A DNA stretch of 64,000 bases from Bog-756 sp050014755 (GTDB lineage Bacteria; Actinomycetota; Acidimicrobiia; Acidimicrobiales; RAAP-2), in the NCBI GenBank assembly GCA_050014755.1, contig JBEKCS010000007.1:14102-78101 (forward strand), read 5' to 3'. Under the pieces are notes generated by a model. That model did not search any database. It had not been told where the DNA came from and was given only the letters and a program-made list of their open reading frames with translations. Positions 25,152-33,233 of this stretch are shown one piece after another (position 1 is the stretch's first letter; every line of letters begins with the position of its first letter). Both the position numbers and the translations under genes were made by a program.

Positions 25152-26261
25152 TCAGTCACGGTCGTCACCTTGCTCGGCCATCCCCGAGAGCCCGAGCTCG
25201 CCGTCCGACGAATCGACCTCCCCTCGTCCTGCGAGCCACGCTCGCCCCCACGAGCGGAACGGAACCTCGGCGAAGCGGTAGGAGATGGCGACAACGGCAC
25301 CGATCACCACCACGTCAACCGGGAGTGCTTCGTGGAGCTTCAGATGAGTGACCTGTGGCACCAGGATCAAGAGGGTCAGCCCGTAGAGGTAGATCCCGTA
25401 TGAACGAACGCCGAGCCAACGGGGTATGGGGCTGGCCAGCACTCGGGATGCAAGCGATTCCGAGTTGAGTGTGCAATGGAGCAGCAGGCCGACGGCAGCC
25501 ACATAGACCAGGAGATCGAGAGCATCGCCCTTCGCTCCCAGAGGATTGACCAGGAAGGCGGGCACGATGAGAAGGAGACAGGCGAGCGCAAGTCGGTTGT
25601 CCCGGAGCACGTGCGTGAATCGGCTCGTCCTCCGGGATTGGAGAGACCAGCAGGCAGCCCAGCAGCCCAGAGCAATCGGAACCAAGTGCCCAGATGGCAG
25701 CGAGTAGTTCCCAACCGTGAGCCAGATCGCCAGGGAACAACCGATGAACCCAATCAAGGTACGGCGCAGCCCCGTCGGCGTGAGGCGGCCCAAAGCAATG
25801 GCGAAGAGGAAGGGCCATATCATGTAGAACTGCTCCTCGACAGAAAGCGACCACGACTGGTAGTAGCTGGTGCCGAGTTTGTTGGTGAACGCGGCCAGGA
25901 AGTCATTGAAGTAGAAGAGCGCACCAGTCGTGCTGATGGGGATCGTCGAGGCCTGGTGGGTGAGAAGGGCGGTCGGGCCTGCAATCAGTGCAAGCCACAG
26001 AAACAGTGCTGGCGCCAGTCGGAAGAACCGGCGCCAGTAGAACGCTGCATAGTCGACCCTGCCTCGTCCTCGGCGCTCCCGGAGCAGAATGCTCGTGACC
26101 AGATAGGCCGACAGGATGAAGAAGACATCGACCCCCAGGAAGCCGCCGGGGAAATAGTGGTTGTCTGCATGGAGGAGAAAGACGGCTCCGATCGCGAGGG
26201 CCCTGATCCCGTCGAGGGAATCGAGATGCCCGACGGGCGTGCCAGCGCGATCCCACCTCAT
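25152..26261 (-). CDS. Acyltransferase-3 family membrane protein (OafA/YrhL-like)
   Basis: 369 residues with about ten membrane segments. Family signature: LDSLDGIRALAIGAVFLLHAD with catalytic His, then GGFLGVDVFFILSAYLVTSILL and FYWRRFFRLAPAL, and SWSLSVEEQFYMIWP. Such proteins O-acetylate or acylate surface polysaccharides or lipids. GGGAG lies 6 nt upstream of the ATG. The surrounding 25-32 kb is visibly less GC-biased than the flanking biosynthetic genes. Divergent from a PilZ-linked glycosyltransferase, consistent with a surface-polysaccharide role. Confidence 0.88.
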   Translation of the reverse strand: MRWDRAGTPVGHLDSLDGIRALAIGAVFLLHADNHYFPGGFLGVDVFFILSAYLVTSILLRERRGRGRVDYAAFYWRRFFRLAPALFLWLALIAGPTALLTHQASTIPISTTGALFYFNDFLAAFTNKLGTSYYQSWSLSVEEQFYMIWPFLFAIALGRLTPTGLRRTLIGFIGCSLAIWLTVGNYSLPSGHLVPIALGCWAACWSLQSRRTSRFTHVLRDNRLALACLLLIVPAFLVNPLGAKGDALDLLVYVAAVGLLLHCTLNSESLASRVLASPIPRWLGVRSYGIYLYGLTLLILVPQVTHLKLHEALPVDVVVIGAVVAISYRFAEVPFRSWGRAWLAGRGEVDSSDGELGLSGMAEQGDDRD

Positions 26262-26581
26262 GAATTGCTCCCACTCACGCCTCCGACCGGCCGTGTGCCC
26301 AGCGGGAGCCGCACGAATGTGTACACGTGCCAGTGATGATCATTCAAGCAGAACCAAGATGCACCAGTCACTTCCGCGCGCCTTGCGATTGACAATCCAG
26401 GTGTCGCGTCCTGTCAGCTGCACGATCCGGTGACAGGTCGGGTTGGGCCGCCTCCAGCGCAGTGAATCGCCCCGAGCGCCGGGAGAGCAAGGCTCTCGCT
26501 CACTCCGTCAGAACCGACCGACGCCCAGCGAGGCGGTCCGTGACCAGGTAATCGACGCGCCATAGGCCCACCTATGGTCCG
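26262..26581. other. 320-bp divergent intergenic region
   Basis: No gene is supported. It should hold promoters for the acyltransferase (leftward) and the glycosyltransferase (rightward). The only clear structure is the palindrome at 26560-26577. Confidence 0.5.
26560..26577. promoter_or_regulatory. Perfect palindrome before the glycosyltransferase gene
   Basis: CCATAGG-CCCA-CCTATGG, 7-bp arms, ending 4 bp before ATG 26582. A dimeric regulator operator is the simplest reading. A hairpin over the start codon is the alternative. Confidence 0.45.
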
Positions 26582-28555
26582 ATGAGGTGGCTCGCGGACC
26601 GACTCAAGCTACGACCTCCGTCGGACGATTTACGTCCCATGGATCAGGTCGTCGAGTCGACATCCTCCTCGCAGAGTGACCATGACGGTATCCGACGCGC
26701 CGTCGCGACCATTGCCCTGACGGCCGGATTCAGTTATCTCATCTGGCGCCTCTTCGACACATGGAAGGGGACCAACCCCATTCTCTTCTCGGTGCTTTTC
26801 GGCTGCGAGCTGTTCGGTTGGACGGTGCTCGCGTCCTTTACCTTCCTCGCGTGGCGGATCCCACGGCGGTCCCGCCCGCCGATCGGCCATAATCCGACCG
26901 TCGGGGTGTTCGTGTGCACCTACGACGAAGGGCTCCACGTACTCGAGGCAACCCTGGTCGGTTGCAACGGAATCACGTATCCGCACACGACGTACGTCCT
27001 CGACGATGGGCGTCGTGACGAAGTGAGAGATCTGGCCGCCCGGTTCGGCGTCGCCTATGTGACCCGCTCCGACAACCGGCATGCCAAGGCTGGGAACATC
27101 AACAACGCCCTTGGCTGCACCGAAGGGGACCTCCTGCTCATCCTCGATGCCGACCACGTTCCACAGCCCGACATCCTCGATGCCACCGTGGGCTACTTCG
27201 ACGACCCGTCGGTTGCGCTGGTCCAGACCCCCCACGACTTCGGCAACCACGATTCATTCCAGCATTTCGCCACCGGGCGTCACGACCAGAGCATGTTCTT
27301 CGAGGTGATCATGCCGGGAAAGGACCGCCACAACGGTGCGTTCTGGTGTGGATCGGCGGCAGTCATCCGTCGACGGGCGCTGGAGGACATCGGAGGGATC
27401 GCCACCGACACCGTCGCCGAGGACTTCCACACCACGATCCGGATGCACGGCCGTGGATGGACCACTCGCTACCACGACGAGACGCTGGTGCAGGGGCTGG
27501 CACCGCATGATCTGGCGTCCTTCCTGCTCCAGCGGGACCGGTGGGCACGCGGGAACCTCGCGGTTCTCCGAACACCCGAGAACCCGGTCCTCGCGCCGCA
27601 TCTCACCTTGAAGCAGCGGGTGAGCTACCTCTCGTCCCTGCTCGCGTACTTCGTCCCGCTCCAGCGGCTTCTGATGGTCGCCGTGCTCACGACGATGCTC
27701 GTGGGTGGCCTTCTGCCAGTTCGCGCTCCGGCCTGGCAATTCGTCGCGTTCTGGCTTCCGTGGATGGCTCTCGACATCGCGGCCGGCACGCTGTTGTCGC
27801 GCGGTCAGATCAGCCTGCTGGACGGCTCGTACATGCTTCTGCTCACGACCGAGATCTACAGTCGCGCGGTCTTCGGGCTCGTTCGCCCGTTTCGCGTCGC
27901 CTTCAAGGTGACCCCGAAGGACGGAATCGACGAAGGAGGATGGTCGGCGGCGAGCCAGCTCCGGCTCGTTCTGGTGATCGAGGGCCTCCTCGGCGTCGCG
28001 GTGGTCATGCGGGCTCTCGCCCTAGCAGGCCTGCTTGCGCTGCCGCCGTTGGGCCCCCTGGCGGTCGCTCTGGGGCTGTCCTTCGCTGCATGGGAACTCG
28101 CGCTCATCGCGTCGGCGCTCTGGCGGGTGACGCGACGTCGGCAGGTACGCCACCAGTTCCGGGTCAAAGTGGAGATCGCGGCAACGATGAGCGGATCCGT
28201 CGTGCGGATCGCAGACCTGACGCCGAGCGGCGCCGCCATCATCACGCCTCGCCCGCTGAGTATCGGTGACGAGGTTCCCCTCCAGTTGGAGCTGCCCCGC
28301 CTGGATGGTGGAACCAGGACGGTCCGGGCCGATTTCACGGCCCGGTCGTGCCGAACCCAGGACGACCAATCCTGGCGCGTCGGCGGGACGCTGGCACCCG
28401 AGAGGCCGGAGGACGGTCTCGCGTTGATCGAGCACTGCCACGTGGTGAGCTCCCGGGCACGGCTGACGGAGTCAGGCCGCCTCGATCCTGATGCGGCGAC
28501 GAACCTCGTGACGGTCGAAGACGATCATGAGATGGGACACGTTGCCGACCTTTGA
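26582..28555 (+). CDS. Cellulose-synthase-like glycosyltransferase with C-terminal PilZ domain
   Basis: 657 residues. Two N-terminal membrane helices (about 40-90) precede a GT2 domain with D141/D142 (YVLDDGRRDE), the metal-binding D189-A-D191, the catalytic VAEDF (D281) and Q317-RDRW. Four to six membrane helices follow. A PilZ domain near 518-610 has RHQFR (RxxxR) and DLTPSGA (D-x-T-x-x-G, with Thr in place of the usual Ser). This is the BcsA-type layout, in which c-di-GMP switches on processive polysaccharide synthesis. No bcsB or other cellulose genes are adjacent, so the polymer is unknown. Confidence 0.88.
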   Translation: MRWLADRLKLRPPSDDLRPMDQVVESTSSSQSDHDGIRRAVATIALTAGFSYLIWRLFDTWKGTNPILFSVLFGCELFGWTVLASFTFLAWRIPRRSRPPIGHNPTVGVFVCTYDEGLHVLEATLVGCNGITYPHTTYVLDDGRRDEVRDLAARFGVAYVTRSDNRHAKAGNINNALGCTEGDLLLILDADHVPQPDILDATVGYFDDPSVALVQTPHDFGNHDSFQHFATGRHDQSMFFEVIMPGKDRHNGAFWCGSAAVIRRRALEDIGGIATDTVAEDFHTTIRMHGRGWTTRYHDETLVQGLAPHDLASFLLQRDRWARGNLAVLRTPENPVLAPHLTLKQRVSYLSSLLAYFVPLQRLLMVAVLTTMLVGGLLPVRAPAWQFVAFWLPWMALDIAAGTLLSRGQISLLDGSYMLLLTTEIYSRAVFGLVRPFRVAFKVTPKDGIDEGGWSAASQLRLVLVIEGLLGVAVVMRALALAGLLALPPLGPLAVALGLSFAAWELALIASALWRVTRRRQVRHQFRVKVEIAATMSGSVVRIADLTPSGAAIITPRPLSIGDEVPLQLELPRLDGGTRTVRADFTARSCRTQDDQSWRVGGTLAPERPEDGLALIEHCHVVSSRARLTESGRLDPDAATNLVTVEDDHEMGHVADL

Positions 28556-28656
28556 CGGGTCGATTCCTGGGTGCCGTCGTGATTGTCGGAAGCATCGGAC
28601 AGGCCCTTGACCTAACGTGGTCCGGGGAAAGCATTGCCTGCTCGCAGGAGGTATCC

Positions 28657-28899
28657 GTGGAGTTTCTGACCACCATGATCACCAGCGTCCCCGAGGGAAC
28701 TCTCGAGTCGGAAGTGGATTCGATGAAGCTGCGAGAAGCCGCACACGCTCGGGAACTCGCAGCCCGAGGTCATCTGGTCCGGCTCTGGAAGCGACCCGTG
28801 GAAGGGAGCTCTCGGCGCAGCTTGCTGGGTGCGCAGCTGTCCCGTTCCGGCCTTCTCGGGCGACGGTCAAGCGTCCCCCATCGGCAGGGGGCAAGCTGA
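28657..28899 (+). CDS. Muconolactone-isomerase-like protein, C-terminus degenerate
   Basis: 80 residues from GTG 28657, which has a strong ribosome-binding site (GCAGGAGG) 5 nt upstream. The first 50 residues fit the muconolactone delta-isomerase family (VEFLTTMITSVPEGTLES, REAAHARELAARGHLVRLW). After RLWKRPVEG the usual LGLW...LPLxPWM segment is missing and a Ser/Arg-rich tail follows, so the protein may be truncated or non-functional as an isomerase. The VOC gene starts 10 bp downstream and is probably co-transcribed. Confidence 0.6.
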   Translation: MEFLTTMITSVPEGTLESEVDSMKLREAAHARELAARGHLVRLWKRPVEGSSRRSLLGAQLSRSGLLGRRSSVPHRQGAS

Positions 28900-28909
28900 G
28901 AACGTGACC

Positions 28910-29254
28910 ATGGAGGTGCTCTTCGCCAGCATGCCCGTGGCAGACCTGGTCGCAGCGTCGAGGTGGTACGGGAAGCTCTTTGGACGGGACGCCGACATTG
29001 TTCCCAATGAGAGCGAGGCCATGTGGTGCATTGCCGGAAATGGCTGGCTGTACGTCATCGAGGACCCCGAGCGCGCTGGACTGACCGTCGTCACTGTGTC
29101 GGTCGACGACCTCGATCGGTTGGTCGCGGATCTGGCAACCCGTGGCATCGACTCAGGACCAATCGAGCCAGTCGGTGATGTGGGACGGAGAACCAACTCG
29201 ACCGATCCGGACGGAAATGTCATCAGCTGGATCCAGGTCATCGCGGCCGACTAG
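28910..29254 (+). CDS. VOC-family (glyoxalase/bleomycin-resistance fold) protein
   Basis: 114 residues with one beta-alpha-beta-beta-beta repeat pair: MEVLFASMPVADLVAASRWYGKLFGRDA at the N-terminus and RRTNSTDPDGNVISWIQ at the C-terminus, typical of the glyoxalase/dioxygenase superfamily. Usual metal ligands are not clearly present. ATG 28910 was chosen; GTG 28904 is an alternative. The substrate is unknown. Confidence 0.78.
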   Translation: MEVLFASMPVADLVAASRWYGKLFGRDADIVPNESEAMWCIAGNGWLYVIEDPERAGLTVVTVSVDDLDRLVADLATRGIDSGPIEPVGDVGRRTNSTDPDGNVISWIQVIAAD

Positions 29255-29420
29255 GGGAGTTGGTCCGCAAGAGGCAACACGGCAGATCTGGCCATCCCCG
29301 ACCGCCGGATGGTCGGGACGGCTTTCGCAGAGGTCTGGACGACCGCCGCCGCCCTGCCCCAGATCGCCAACTCGGTGCTGCACCGTCGGAGTCAGCCATC
29401 ATGCATGAGGCAACCCGACG

Positions 29421-29789
29421 TCACTTGTCCGACCACTTCCACTCCCGGCGAGGATCGTCCCAATACTGACGCTCGTGCTTGAAGCCTCCCGTGGAGTCCC
29501 GGATCTCCGCGTAGAGCGTGTCGAAATTCTTGCGCGACGGACTCCGACCGGTCACCGCAGAGATCGCCTGGACAAACCGCTCCGCCGCTTCCTCTGAGCC
29601 TTCCAGGCCCAAGTCCCAGAACGAGGTCACGATCACTTCGGCCCGATCGCCGGCGTTTGCCTTGATCGCGGTCACGCCCAGGAAGTTGGGCGTCACCTCG
29701 AAGCTGGGGATGACGGTCTTCTCAATGGCGGCCATCATTCGTGGTAGGTCGTCCAGATCGACGTAGAAGCAAACCTGGCGACACCTCAC
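29421..29789 (-). CDS. Putative dimeric alpha/beta-barrel protein (ABM-like)
   Basis: 122 residues. Alternating strands and helices (RCRQVCFYVDLDDLPRMMAAIE, FLGVTAIKANAGDRAEVIVTSFWDL, EAAERFVQAISAVTG) resemble antibiotic-biosynthesis-monooxygenase-type dimeric barrels. No catalytic residues can be named. Start GTG 29789 is the first codon of the protein-like part; the frame continues upstream only as antisense sequence toward the neighbouring dehydrogenase gene. Function unknown. Confidence 0.5.
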   Translation of the reverse strand: MRCRQVCFYVDLDDLPRMMAAIEKTVIPSFEVTPNFLGVTAIKANAGDRAEVIVTSFWDLGLEGSEEAAERFVQAISAVTGRSPSRKNFDTLYAEIRDSTGGFKHERQYWDDPRREWKWSDK

Positions 29790-30006
29790 GGACCACCCAC
29801 TCTCGGCGAAATCCTCCTGTATTGCACAGTATTCGCTTTCCTGCGGCGCGACCAACGGCAGCTTGGTAGGACGAGCACACGGAAAGCGGGAGGGTGCTCT
29901 CAAGAACAACGGGTGTTCGCGGTCAGCACCACTGTTGTGGGAACGAGGGGTCGGCGCGAACATGGGCGCTGGTCCGTGGACTGGGCAGGTCCTCAGGGAG
30001 GTCGCA

Positions 30007-30879
30007 ATGGCAGATGGAAATCCGAAGCTCGCAGTACTCGGACTCGGCACGATGGGCCGGGCCATGGCCGCTTCGGCGCTCCGGAAGGGCATCCCGACCG
30101 TTGTGTGGAATCGGAATCCCGAGGCGGCGATCGGCGTGGTCAGCGAGGGAGCGGAGGTCACCGACTCGGTAGGCGATGCGGTCAAGGGGGTGGACGTGGT
30201 CATCACGATGGTCTCCGATACCGCGGCCGTGACCTCTATCGCCGTCGACTTCGGCATGTTGGAGGCGCTCCCGTCGGGTGCTGTGTGGGCTCAGATGAGC
30301 ACCATCGGCGTCGAGGGAACTGCGGCCATCAGCGCGATCGTCGAGGAGCGGCGCCCCGACGTGCTTCTCGTCGACGCACCCGTCTCGGGAAGCAAAGTCC
30401 CGGCCGAACAGGGAACGCTGACCATCTTTGCCTCGGGGCCCAAACAGGCTCGTCCCATGGTCGAGCCGGTGTTCGATGCGATCGGAAAGCGAACGGTATG
30501 GCTCGGAGCGGTGGGTATGGGTTCACGCATGAAGCTCGTCAACAACACGTTGCTCGCGTTCAGCGCGGAAGGTGTGGCCAACTCGCTGGCCTTGGCCCGT
30601 TTGCTGGGAATCGACGTCCACAGCGTACGGGATGCCTTTGAGGGGGGACCGCTCGTATCTACCTGGATGGCGGGAAAACTGTCGCGGATCGAGGAGGACA
30701 ACTACTCGCCCGAGTTCCCACTCGCCCTGGCGCTCAAGGACGTCCGCCTCGCCCTCGAACAGGCCGATCCGCAGCGCTTCGGTGTCCTGACATCCCTTGC
30801 TCGCGAATGGAGCGAAATTGTAGAGAAGGGCCTCGGCGGACAAGATGTGACGGTGGTGACCCGCTCCCTCGAGAGCTAG
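30007..30879 (+). CDS. NAD(P)-dependent beta-hydroxyacid dehydrogenase (3-hydroxyisobutyrate dehydrogenase family)
   Basis: 290 residues. Rossmann motif VLGLGTMGRAMA, the substrate-binding block DAPVSGSKVPAEQGTLTIFASG, and the catalytic Lys in GSRMKLVNNTLL. ATG 30007 follows a strong ribosome-binding site (CAGGGAGG, 7 nt). It reduces or oxidises a small hydroxyacid or imine; imine reductases share this fold, so the substrate is open. Confidence 0.87.
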   Translation: MADGNPKLAVLGLGTMGRAMAASALRKGIPTVVWNRNPEAAIGVVSEGAEVTDSVGDAVKGVDVVITMVSDTAAVTSIAVDFGMLEALPSGAVWAQMSTIGVEGTAAISAIVEERRPDVLLVDAPVSGSKVPAEQGTLTIFASGPKQARPMVEPVFDAIGKRTVWLGAVGMGSRMKLVNNTLLAFSAEGVANSLALARLLGIDVHSVRDAFEGGPLVSTWMAGKLSRIEEDNYSPEFPLALALKDVRLALEQADPQRFGVLTSLAREWSEIVEKGLGGQDVTVVTRSLES

Positions 30880-30935
30880 GCGGGATCGGATCGATACCCG
30901 GACCGCTTCCCATGTCCGGGAGCTCGGCCAAGTGA

Positions 30936-30941
30936 TACAAC
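30936..30941 (+). promoter_or_regulatory. -10-like TACAAC, leaderless
   Basis: TACAAC, 6 nt, then GTG 30948 of the acetyltransferase gene. Confidence 0.4.
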
Positions 30942-30947
30942 CGTGTC

Positions 30948-31538
30948 GTGGACGAGTTCGAGGTTCTCTGGCTTGATGGCGCCGACCAGATCTCCCAGGC
31001 AGTAGGGGTCGCTGCCCGTTCGCTGCGGGACAGTCCGGACACGATGGCCATCTCCGAGGATCCGCTCGTGCGTGTGGAGATGCTCTATGACACGTTCGCC
31101 GGAATAGTCGACGGTGCCAGAATTGCGGGAGTCAGGCGCGGAGATTGCGTGCTTGGGGTTGCTTGTGCGGTCGAACCTGGCCACTGTGTGGAATCGATGC
31201 TGCCGCCGGAACTCAGGTCTGTCGACGCTCCCCCTACCTCTGCCAGCGACGCGGACCGACTGCTTCACTTCGGATCGGTCCTGGCTGCGCATGACTTGGA
31301 TGAACCCCATTGGCACGTCGGTCCGGTCGGGGTGGAGCCGGGATTCCAGTCCATGGGCATGGGACGGGCAGCGATGAGGCTCCTGTGTGACGAGTTCGAT
31401 GAGCATCGACGGGTCTCCTGGTTGGAAACTGCGAAGTCAGAGAACGTGCGGTTCTACAGCAACCTGGGATTCGAGGTTGTGGATGAGACGCCGATGCTCA
31501 ACTCGCACATCTGGTTCATGCGCCGAGAGGCCCAGTAG
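30948..31538 (+). CDS. GNAT-family N-acetyltransferase
   Basis: 196 residues with a GNAT core in the C-terminal half: HWHVGPVGVEPGFQSMGMGRAAMRLL (acetyl-CoA loop QSMGMG), SWLETAKSENVRFYSNLGFEV. The N-terminal part is variable. GTG 30948 is supported by the TACAAC hexamer 6 nt upstream. The substrate cannot be inferred. Confidence 0.82.
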   Translation: MDEFEVLWLDGADQISQAVGVAARSLRDSPDTMAISEDPLVRVEMLYDTFAGIVDGARIAGVRRGDCVLGVACAVEPGHCVESMLPPELRSVDAPPTSASDADRLLHFGSVLAAHDLDEPHWHVGPVGVEPGFQSMGMGRAAMRLLCDEFDEHRRVSWLETAKSENVRFYSNLGFEVVDETPMLNSHIWFMRREAQ

Positions 31539-31571
31539 GTCTTGGCCCGGGTAGCGCCGGGTGGCAGGCGG

Positions 31572-31733
31572 CTATTCGGGCTTCGAGGTCCGTCCTTGTT
31601 CGATGATCTTCACGATCTCCGGTGGGATCGGGCGGCACCCGCAAGCCTGAGCGTGCGCAACGTGCCAGTCGACACGCTGTTCCAGGCTTGCTCCGGGCGG
31701 CAATCGATGTCCAGCATGCCATTCGCTGTTCAC
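31572..31733 (-). CDS. Small cysteine-containing conserved-looking protein (53 aa)
   Basis: A short minus-strand frame, GTG 31733 to TAG 31572. The sequence contains WHAGHRLPPGASLEQRVDWH, then VAHAQACGCRPIPPEIVKII. The pattern W-H...A-C-G-C-R-P-I-P with paired His and Cys looks like a small metal-binding protein, and I recall similar short proteins in bacteria, but no named family can be given. A purine-rich GAGGCGAGG lies upstream. Located between an acetyltransferase gene and a transporter remnant. Confidence 0.5.
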   Translation of the reverse strand: MNSEWHAGHRLPPGASLEQRVDWHVAHAQACGCRPIPPEIVKIIEQGRTSKPE

Positions 31734-31771
31734 GCCGCACCTCGCCTCGTCGCCACAGCCTGAACCCTATC

Positions 31772-31939
31772 GACGAGCTGGATCGGCGGGGGATCACGGT
31801 CCTCGTCAAGGGGGCCCGTGCCGAGCACGGACGGATCCTGACCACAGCCCGGGTACTGGCCGACCTCGACGCCAAGGGCCACCTCTTCGACGATCTCGGT
31901 GCCGCCTTCGCCCCTGCCCGGCGTCACGTCGACCGGCAG
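31772..31939 (+). pseudogene. Remnant of SulP-type transporter STAS domain
   Basis: An open stretch encodes LDRRGITVLVKGARAEHGRI, then a segment ending HLFDDLGAAFAPARRHV. This matches the last helix-strand-helix part of a STAS domain at the C-terminus of sulfate permeases. There is no start codon, no membrane domain upstream, and the sequence beyond runs antisense to the next gene, so it is a leftover fragment. Confidence 0.45.
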
Positions 31940-31992
31940 GGTCCCGTCGACCAGAGGGGGGCCGCACAGCGGTGGTCGTGGGTGCCGAATGT

Positions 31993-32154
31993 TCAGGAGT
32001 CGGCGTGGGGCGTCGCCACCTGCTTGATGGTCTCGAGGGCGAGGACCGTCTCCCGGTGGGACTGCCGCTCCTCTTCCAACTCGCGTCGGGTGACCAGCAG
32101 GGCCGTTCCCAGTCCGAGGAGTGATGTACCGACGATCCATCGGATTGGGTGCAT
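31993..32154 (-). CDS. Small single-pass membrane protein (53 aa)
   Basis: One hydrophobic helix near the N-terminus (MHPIRWIVGTSLLGLGTALLV) followed by a charged helical tail (RRELEEERQSHRETVLALETIKQ). ATG 32154 is the first residue of the plausible protein; the longer frame adds Arg/Pro-rich sequence. Function unknown. Confidence 0.5.
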   Translation of the reverse strand: MHPIRWIVGTSLLGLGTALLVTRRELEEERQSHRETVLALETIKQVATPHADS

Positions 32155-32349
32155 GCACAGAGAGTAGCCGCAGCCGTCGGGAGGCGACCCAGGGGTGTCC
32201 GCGACCGCCCGTCGGTAGCGTGACGCCCGAGCCCGAACCGGCGGCATCGTCCGTTCTGGGACGGGGGGATCCAGGCCACCAATTCCAACGGTAACCGTGA
32301 AGTAGACGGTTAGACATCCACCTGACCAGGAAGGATGTCTGTCCGCTGG

Positions 32350-33150
32350 TCAGATCCCGAGGCTGTCCTTGGCGGCCGCCTCGAACAGGCGGTACGGCAG
32401 CAGCCGCTTGCCGACGATGCCAACCCGTTCGCCCATCTTCCCGACCGACGCCCGGCGTGGGGGCTTCGGGGCGTCGAGGATCCGCTGGACGACCTTGGCG
32501 ACGTCGGTGGCCGGCACCCCGCGTTTCTCGTCCTCCTCCATCTTGGTGATGGCCTTGACCCGGGACGACGCGTAGGGATCGGGGCCCTCGGGGACGGCGA
32601 CGTCGCGACGGCTGGAGGTGAAGTCGGTCAGTACGTTGCCCGGTTCCACCAGGGTCACGCTGACTCCGAACGGGGCGACCTCGTAGGCCAGCGCCTCGCC
32701 GTAGCCCTCCACGGCGAACTTGGATGCGCTGTAGAAGGCCTGGAACGGGAGCCCGATGATCCCGCCGATGGAACTCACCAGCACGATCCGGCCGGCGCCC
32801 TGGTCACGGAAGGTCGGGAGTGCCGCCTGCACGACGCGCACCGATCCCCAGAAGTTGGTCTCGAGCTGGTCCTTGGCGTCGGCGATGGGGGTCTGCTCCA
32901 CCGACCCGGCCAGTCCCCAGCCGGCGCACGCCACCACCGCGTCGAGTCGTCCGTGCTCGGCCACCACCCCGGCCATTCCGTCGGCCACCGAGGCGTCGTC
33001 GTCGACGTCCATCACCAGGGGCTGCCAGCCTCCCGGCGACGTCCCTCGCCGGCTCGCTCCCACCACGGTCCATCCGGCCCCGTGGAGGCGGTCGGCGGTG
33101 GCCAGGCCGATGCCGGCCGACGCTCCTGTGACCACGATGACCTTGCCCAT
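32350..33150 (-). CDS. Short-chain dehydrogenase/reductase
   Basis: 266 residues, classical SDR: cofactor motif TGASAGIGLA, structural ACAGWG (NNAG equivalent), catalytic Ser in VLVSSIGG, and YSASK. Family-typical PGNVLTDF follows. A clear ribosome-binding site (GGGAGG) precedes the ATG. The C-terminal basic segment is like that of short-chain reductases acting on lipids or steroids. Substrate unknown. Confidence 0.9.
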   Translation of the reverse strand: MGKVIVVTGASAGIGLATADRLHGAGWTVVGASRRGTSPGGWQPLVMDVDDDASVADGMAGVVAEHGRLDAVVACAGWGLAGSVEQTPIADAKDQLETNFWGSVRVVQAALPTFRDQGAGRIVLVSSIGGIIGLPFQAFYSASKFAVEGYGEALAYEVAPFGVSVTLVEPGNVLTDFTSSRRDVAVPEGPDPYASSRVKAITKMEEDEKRGVPATDVAKVVQRILDAPKPPRRASVGKMGERVGIVGKRLLPYRLFEAAAKDSLGI

Positions 33151-33233
33151 GGATACCTCCCGTTGCGCCTGTGTCCCGCCGACTTCCTAGTCGCGTTGAG
33201 GGGCCCGGCGCGGGTCCCGACGTCCGGTGACGG

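Noticed and set aside
25000..32000. Second integrative island
   Set aside because: Composition and gene content look accessory, but no att repeats, integrase or tRNA mark its borders.
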